Assembly (NCBI GenBank): GCA_023412455.1
Contig: JAEYNQ010000074.1
Span: 1 to 9,051, forward strand
DNA: 9,051 bases
Source: Bacillota bacterium
GTDB taxonomy: Bacteria; Bacillota; Clostridia; Lachnospirales; Cellulosilyticaceae
Direction of reading: 5' to 3'
The first letter of the stretch is position 1, and every line of letters begins with the position of its first letter. Made by a program: the position numbers and the translations under genes. This document shows positions 4,566-9,051 of the stretch, in pieces. The notes beneath the pieces were generated by a model. It was not told the DNA's origin. It did not search any database and saw only the letters and a list, made by a program, of their open reading frames with translations.

Positions 4566-5534
4566 ATGCAGTTAAGCTCTAAAAATATTATTGGATTAAT
4601 AGGTATCTTATTAACATATATTGTTTTGGCTGGTTTAGGGATTTATAGTGCCTATGGGCTATTTTTCTTCCCTATTCTTTCTATACCATTAACAGTATGT
4701 TTGATAAAAGAAAGCATGCCTAAAGGTATAGACTTTTTATTTTGTAGTACAGCAATTATAGGGATTTTTATGCTTACAGGAACGTTAGAAGCCCTACTTG
4801 TTTTTGTGGTAGCCGTGTGTATACCTGCTTATATAATCCGTTTTATGTATAAGAAAGAATTCTCCCTACCGCATATGATTATTTATACAGCTTTGGGTAT
4901 TGTAGTAGGAGTTTTTGGTTATGGGCTCGTTATGAGTTACCTAGGGATTAATTACGGAGAAGTTTTTATCCAAAGTGCCGATGAGATCAAGCAAATCTAT
5001 TTTGATACTATTGAAAATTTGAAGACTACCCTACCAGCAGAATCTATTAACCAACTGGGTGATATAAAGGGAATGGTTTCTATAATTATCGAGCTCATGA
5101 AGAAGGTTTACCCAGCACTTATAGTAGTGATGAGTATTACTTTAGCCGCCATTAACTTATTACTTGTCCAACTTATATTGCGTTTAAAGAAACTAAAGGG
5201 TGTAAACCTAAAACAGCTGGTGTCTTTTAGACTATCAAAATGGGCGATTCTCATATTAACCTTAGCTATGATGACGCCTTTTACACCACTGAATGAAAAT
5301 GTTATAGCCGTGACATTAGCAGCCAATGTTTTGATTGTTTTACAATATTTATTGCAACTTGCGGGGGCATTAGCTCTTGTGGGAATCATTAGTAAGGGGC
5401 CTCTACACATAGGGATGAAAGTTATGCTTTATATTTTAATAAGCATCTTATTTATTATTTATCCGAGTATGTTAGTTTTGTTTGGATGTTTCGATACTAT
5501 TTTTAACTATAGAAAAACAGACATTATAGTTTAG
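4566..5534 (+). CDS. yybS: YybS-like DUF2232 polytopic membrane protein
   Basis: A 322-residue integral membrane protein with about eight hydrophobic segments (roughly 8-24, 28-47, 57-73, 75-95, 102-124, 178-205, 224-240 and a C-terminal group 246-308). A hydrophilic section at 131-170 lies between the fifth and sixth. The position directly before gdpP, the length and the C-terminal FGCFDTIFNYRK ending fit the DUF2232/YybS family. Its function is not established; some relatives are compared with substrate-binding membrane subunits of ECF-type transporters. GGAGGG (4550-4555) lies 10 nt before the ATG. It is first in the operon, 19 bp from gdpP, so a role linked to c-di-AMP control or membrane stress is possible but unproven. 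Confidence 0.82.
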   Translation: MQLSSKNIIGLIGILLTYIVLAGLGIYSAYGLFFFPILSIPLTVCLIKESMPKGIDFLFCSTAIIGIFMLTGTLEALLVFVVAVCIPAYIIRFMYKKEFSLPHMIIYTALGIVVGVFGYGLVMSYLGINYGEVFIQSADEIKQIYFDTIENLKTTLPAESINQLGDIKGMVSIIIELMKKVYPALIVVMSITLAAINLLLVQLILRLKKLKGVNLKQLVSFRLSKWAILILTLAMMTPFTPLNENVIAVTLAANVLIVLQYLLQLAGALALVGIISKGPLHIGMKVMLYILISILFIIYPSMLVLFGCFDTIFNYRKTDIIV

Positions 5535-5553
5535 ATTAGGAGAAGAAATCGAG

Positions 5554-7548
5554 ATGAAAAATAAGAAGAAATTAGGTTTTTCCCATAGTATGAATTTGCT
5601 GCAGATTGCACAAGTTGGAATAGGGTTAGGGATAGCTTTTAGTATACTGGCCCTATTTACAAAGATGGGGGTAGCATTGCTTATTATTCTCCTGTTACTA
5701 TTATTAGTAGGAAGTGGGGTATATAGGCCTCAGCTTAAGAGAATGTTAGAACAAGAAATAGACAAAAAGGCAGAGGTTCTTACGAATACACGAAGTCAAT
5801 TATTTTTCAACGCCCAAATTCCTGTTGTTATAGTTGATCAAAGTGGCATAATCAAATGGGCGAATAAGTCCTTTGAAGAATTTTGTCATCAGGGAGAAAT
5901 GGTAGGACAACCTATTAAGAATAAGCTAGAAAATATTAAATGGAATGAAGTCCTTCATAAAGAGCAGAAGCTTGAAATGGACGTTCATGTGCAAGATAAA
6001 GATTATCATATACTAGGAGAATGGATTCAAGAACAAGGACTCGTTATTCTTTATTTTATGGATTGTACAGAAAATCTTCTGCTTAAACAGCGTATCAAGG
6101 AACAACGTTGTATGTTAGGCTATGTGTGCATTGATAATTATGATGAAATAATGCATAGCATTGAGGAAGTGAGAAGACCGATGTTAACCGCCATTATTGA
6201 TCGTAAAATCAATTTATGGTTTAAGGAACGAGAAGTTGTTATTACACGCTTTGAGAAGGATAAATATATTATGGTATTTAACAAGAAGGAGTTAGATGCC
6301 ATGGTGGAACGTAAATTTGATGTACTAGATGAAGTAAGACGTATTCAAGTAGGAAATGAACTTCCAGCTACAATCAGTATGGGGATTGGCTACAATCTAG
6401 AATCCTTAACGGCTTCTCGAGAAGAAGCAAGGGCAGCCTTTGACCTTGCCCAAGGGCGAGGGGGTGACCAAGCAGTTATTAAGAATAATGATAAGTATAC
6501 TTTCTTTGGTGGAAAAAGTAAGGAAGTAGAAAAAAGTGCACGGGTAAAAGTAAGAATAAAGGCTTATGCCTTTAAAGAACTTTTGCATGAGTGTGATAAA
6601 GTTTATATTATGGGCCACAAAAGTATTGATATGGACTGTTTAGGTGCAGCCATGGGTGTTTATAGAGCAGCAGCTATTATGGGAAAAAAGGCGCATATTA
6701 TTTTAGATGAACCTACCTTTGCTATACAAGGTTTATATGATAGAATAGTGGCATCCAAAGAATATGAGGATTTATTTATTCCCCGGGAAATGGCTATGGA
6801 GGGTATAAAAAAGGATACCTTATTAGTTATAGTGGATGTTCATAGGAAGAGTTACTTAGAGCATGAAGCGCTTTTAGAGAAAGCTGAAAAGGTAGTGGTA
6901 TTTGACCATCATAGGCGAAGCACAGACTTTATTGAAGATGCTGTTTTAACTTATTTAGAGCCTTATATTTCTTCTACTTGTGAAATGATCTCTGAAATAC
7001 TACTTTATCTAACAGACCGTATAAAACTTACACCTATTGAGGCAGATGCCTTGTTAGCTGGGATTACCATTGATACAAAGAATTTTGTCTTTAAAGCAGG
7101 AGTCAGAACCTTTGAAGCAGCAGCTTTTTTAAGACGAAGTGGTGCAGATAGTAGCCGTGTTAGAATGCTGTTTCAAAATGATATGGAAACCTATAGGGCA
7201 AGAGCAGCAGCTATTAAAGCAGCAGAAATGTGGGAACATAATGTAGCTGTTGCAGAAGTAAATGCAGCAACGCCACATCCTCAGATTATTGCTGCTCAAG
7301 TAGCCGATGAATTACTTAACATAAAGGGAATAGAAGCCTCTTTTGTTATTACTGGCAGGGAAGAATATTGCATGATTAGTGCCAGGGCATTAGGAGATAT
7401 GAATGTTCAGCGTATTATGGAGTTATTAGGAGGAGGAGGCCATCTAGGTATAGCAGGTGCTCAGCTTAAAGGCGTTACTCCTCATGAGGCAAAAGAAAAA
7501 CTTCGTGAAGCAATTGATAAATATTTTAAGGAAGGTGATACGAAATGA
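5554..7548 (+). CDS. gdpP: Cyclic-di-AMP phosphodiesterase GdpP (DHH family)
   Basis: A 664-residue membrane-bound enzyme that hydrolyses c-di-AMP to pApA. It has two N-terminal membrane helices (about 16-34 and 37-54), a PAS-like domain (about 82-172), a degenerate GGDEF domain (about 180-310; the signature site reads EKDKY, followed by the GRGGDQ typical of this family), and a DHH-DHHA1 phosphodiesterase module (about 345-655). Metal-site residues are all visible: H355, D359, D361, D428, the DHH triad 451-453 and D507. The DHHA1 signature GGGGH is at 626-630. The ribosome binding site AGGAGAAG is at 5538-5545. The stop codon overlaps the rplI start (ATGA). Length and motifs are complete, so it should be active. 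In Bacillus-type homologues the PAS domain can bind heme. Confidence 0.97.
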   Translation: MKNKKKLGFSHSMNLLQIAQVGIGLGIAFSILALFTKMGVALLIILLLLLLVGSGVYRPQLKRMLEQEIDKKAEVLTNTRSQLFFNAQIPVVIVDQSGIIKWANKSFEEFCHQGEMVGQPIKNKLENIKWNEVLHKEQKLEMDVHVQDKDYHILGEWIQEQGLVILYFMDCTENLLLKQRIKEQRCMLGYVCIDNYDEIMHSIEEVRRPMLTAIIDRKINLWFKEREVVITRFEKDKYIMVFNKKELDAMVERKFDVLDEVRRIQVGNELPATISMGIGYNLESLTASREEARAAFDLAQGRGGDQAVIKNNDKYTFFGGKSKEVEKSARVKVRIKAYAFKELLHECDKVYIMGHKSIDMDCLGAAMGVYRAAAIMGKKAHIILDEPTFAIQGLYDRIVASKEYEDLFIPREMAMEGIKKDTLLVIVDVHRKSYLEHEALLEKAEKVVVFDHHRRSTDFIEDAVLTYLEPYISSTCEMISEILLYLTDRIKLTPIEADALLAGITIDTKNFVFKAGVRTFEAAAFLRRSGADSSRVRMLFQNDMETYRARAAAIKAAEMWEHNVAVAEVNAATPHPQIIAAQVADELLNIKGIEASFVITGREEYCMISARALGDMNVQRIMELLGGGGHLGIAGAQLKGVTPHEAKEKLREAIDKYFKEGDTK

Positions 7549-7991
7549 AAGTCATTTTGACACAAGATGTAAAAAAAGTAGGAAAAAAAGGTGAGATGTT
7601 AGAAGTTAAGGATGGTTATGCACGTAATGCTCTTCTTCCCAAAGGATTAGCAGTAGAAGCCAATGCTGTTAATATGAATCAACGTAAATTAGAGCAACGG
7701 GCTGAAGATAAAAGAAAGCAACAAGAATTAGATCAAGCCAAAGCCATTGAAGAAAAACTCAAAGATCAAACCGTTAAATTGGCTGTAAAGGTAGGAGAGG
7801 GTGGAAAGATCTTTGGTTCCGTTACTTCTAAGGAAATTGCTGAAGCCATTCAAAAAGAATGCGGTGTAGAGATAGATAAAAAGAAGATTCAACTTAAAGA
7901 AGCTATTAAAGCTTTAGGTGGACAATCTGTAGCCATTAAATTACATCCCGCTGTAACAGCAACCGTTACTGTACTTGTTGTAGAAGCTTAG
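7545..7991 (+). CDS. rplI: 50S ribosomal protein L9
   Basis: A 148-residue protein of normal length for L9. It has the N-terminal 23S-binding domain (MKVILTQDVKKVGKKGE..VKDGYARNALLPKGLA), a long charged connecting helix (about 45-75) and the C-terminal domain (GEGGKIFGSVTSKEIAEAI .. LHPAVTATVTVLV). The ATG overlaps the gdpP stop in an ATGA junction, and GGAAGGTG inside the end of gdpP serves as ribosome binding site, so translation is probably coupled. dnaB starts 35 bp downstream. Confidence 0.98.
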   Translation: MKVILTQDVKKVGKKGEMLEVKDGYARNALLPKGLAVEANAVNMNQRKLEQRAEDKRKQQELDQAKAIEEKLKDQTVKLAVKVGEGGKIFGSVTSKEIAEAIQKECGVEIDKKKIQLKEAIKALGGQSVAIKLHPAVTATVTVLVVEA

Positions 7992-8026
7992 GACATAAAT
8001 GAGAGGTGAAAAGGAGAGGAATAGTT

Positions 8027-9051
8027 ATGGAAGAAATGTCAAACATGAAGATTCCTCCACATAGTATAGAGGCGGAGCAGTCAGTTCTAGGGGCAATTAT
8101 TATGGATCATGAAGCGGTGGTTATAGCCAGTGAAATTCTAAAGCCTCAAGACTTTTATAGGCCAGATCATCAGCAAATCTTTGCAGCCATTATGGAACTC
8201 TATACCAGTGGTAGTCCCATAGACCTTGTTACCATTCAAGATAAGCTCGTTCAAAAAGGTATTTTAGAGCAAATAGGAGGACTTCCTTATATTGCGGAAC
8301 TAGCTAATACGGTACCTACCTCTGCTCATATTAAGCAGTATGCACAGATTGTAGAAGAAAAAGCTGTGCTTCGCAGACTTATAAAAGCCAGTCAAGAGAT
8401 CACTGCTAAAAGCTATGAGGGGGATGAAAAAATTGATAATATTATGGGATATGCTGAAAAGCAAATCTTTGATATTATTCAAAACAAACATACAGAAGAC
8501 TTTACCCATATTAATGAAATAGTTATAGAATCCATTGACAAGATTGAATATGCCCATCATAGCAAGGGGGGAGTAACAGGCGTTTCTACAGGCTTTATCG
8601 ATTTAGATTATAAAACAGCTGGATTACAACCTTCAGACCTTATTTTAGTAGCAGCGAGACCTTCAATGGGAAAGACAGCTTTTGCCCTGAATATCATTCA
8701 AGCGGCTGGTGTAAAGAGTGGCAAGAGTGTAGCGGTATTTAGTCTGGAAATGTCAAAAGACCAACTTGTAAGTCGTATGTTGTGTGCTGAGGCAATGGTA
8801 GATTCTCAAAAAACACGTACAGGTGCTTTAGAAAAAGAGGATTGGGATAGACTTGCAAGAGCAATTCCTAATTTAGCTTCTTCTAGTATTTATATTGATG
8901 ATACACCAGGTATTTCAGTAATGGAGATGCGTGCAAAATGCCGTCGGCTTAAGCTCGAAAAAGGTTTAGATCTTATTATGATTGACTATTTACAGCTTAT
9001 GAGTGGTAATTCCAAAGGTGATTCAAGGCAACAAGAGATTTCTGAGATTTC
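8027..9051 (+). CDS. dnaB: Replicative DNA helicase DnaB (partial, 3' end outside window)
   Basis: An open frame of 341 codons runs off the right edge. The first ~105 residues are the DnaB N-terminal domain (KIPPHSIEAEQSVLGAII.., then DLVTIQDKL..GG..YIAELANTVPTSAH). The RecA-like ATPase domain begins near 183 with Walker A ARPSMGKTAFALN (K216, T217), then FSLEMS (catalytic Glu at 241) and Walker B LDLIMIDYLQLMSG (D320). It unwinds DNA at the replication fork. AAGGAGAGG (8011-8019) lies 7 nt before ATG 8027. In Bacillus nomenclature this gene is dnaC. It is missing only the C-terminal ~100 residues because the window stops. Confidence 0.97.
   Translation, partial: MEEMSNMKIPPHSIEAEQSVLGAIIMDHEAVVIASEILKPQDFYRPDHQQIFAAIMELYTSGSPIDLVTIQDKLVQKGILEQIGGLPYIAELANTVPTSAHIKQYAQIVEEKAVLRRLIKASQEITAKSYEGDEKIDNIMGYAEKQIFDIIQNKHTEDFTHINEIVIESIDKIEYAHHSKGGVTGVSTGFIDLDYKTAGLQPSDLILVAARPSMGKTAFALNIIQAAGVKSGKSVAVFSLEMSKDQLVSRMLCAEAMVDSQKTRTGALEKEDWDRLARAIPNLASSSIYIDDTPGISVMEMRAKCRRLKLEKGLDLIMIDYLQLMSGNSKGDSRQQEISEI

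Noticed and set aside
5108..5410. Open frame of 100 codons on the minus strand
   Set aside because: Antisense to yybS membrane segments; composition is what a shadow of a hydrophobic gene gives, and no ribosome binding site is seen.
6406..6618. Open frame of 70 codons on the minus strand
   Set aside because: Antisense to gdpP between the GGDEF-like and DHH domains; no independent support.
8300..8560. Open frame of 86 codons on the minus strand
   Set aside because: Antisense to dnaB, which has clear DnaB N-terminal and ATPase domains in its own frame.

Overview
This window is AT-rich chromosomal DNA from a low-GC Firmicute, most likely an anaerobic member of the Clostridia. The evidence is strong AAGGAGG-type ribosome binding sites, tRNA genes without encoded CCA, the Firmicute gene order rpsF-ssb-rpsR and yybS-gdpP-rplI-dnaB, and an H-NOX domain fused to a chemoreceptor, an architecture known from strict anaerobes such as Caldanaerobacter (Thermoanaerobacter) tengcongensis and clostridia. 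Genus-level placement is not possible from sequence reading alone.

Region 1 (1-711) is the end of a ribosomal RNA operon: the 3' end of 23S rRNA, then tRNA-Asn, tRNA-Glu, 5S rRNA and tRNA-Cys, closed by an intrinsic terminator. A near-consensus promoter (TTGACA, 17 bp, TATACT with extended -10) lies between 23S and tRNA-Asn, so the tRNA/5S block can probably be transcribed apart from 16S-23S.

Region 2 (749-2771) holds one gene on the minus strand, convergent with the rRNA operon: a 599-residue transmembrane chemoreceptor with a cytoplasmic N-terminal H-NOX heme domain. Its own promoter, a 39-bp imperfect tandem repeat upstream of that promoter and a terminator are visible. Counted from ATG 2615, all key heme-pocket residues fall at the same numbers as in the O2-binding Tt H-NOX (W9, N74, H102, P115, Y131, S133, R135, Y140). 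The gene should start there, not at the upstream TTG 2669.

Region 3 (2896-4427) is a plus-strand translation and replication cluster: yyzM (DUF951), rpsF (S6), ssb and rpsR (S18, without any cysteine), ended by a strong terminator.

Region 4 (4477-9051) is a second plus-strand operon: yybS (DUF2232 membrane protein), gdpP (c-di-AMP phosphodiesterase), rplI (L9) and dnaB (replicative helicase, cut by the window end). It has an extended -10 promoter whose -35 region lies inside a perfect 7-bp dyad. The operon joins c-di-AMP turnover with ribosome and replisome genes, as in Bacillus.

Most of the window is well-conserved housekeeping DNA. I see no CRISPR array, insertion sequence or phage gene, and no clearly undescribed system. 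The most notable content is the H-NOX chemoreceptor with its promoter region, and the regulatory sites around the rRNA and gdpP operons.
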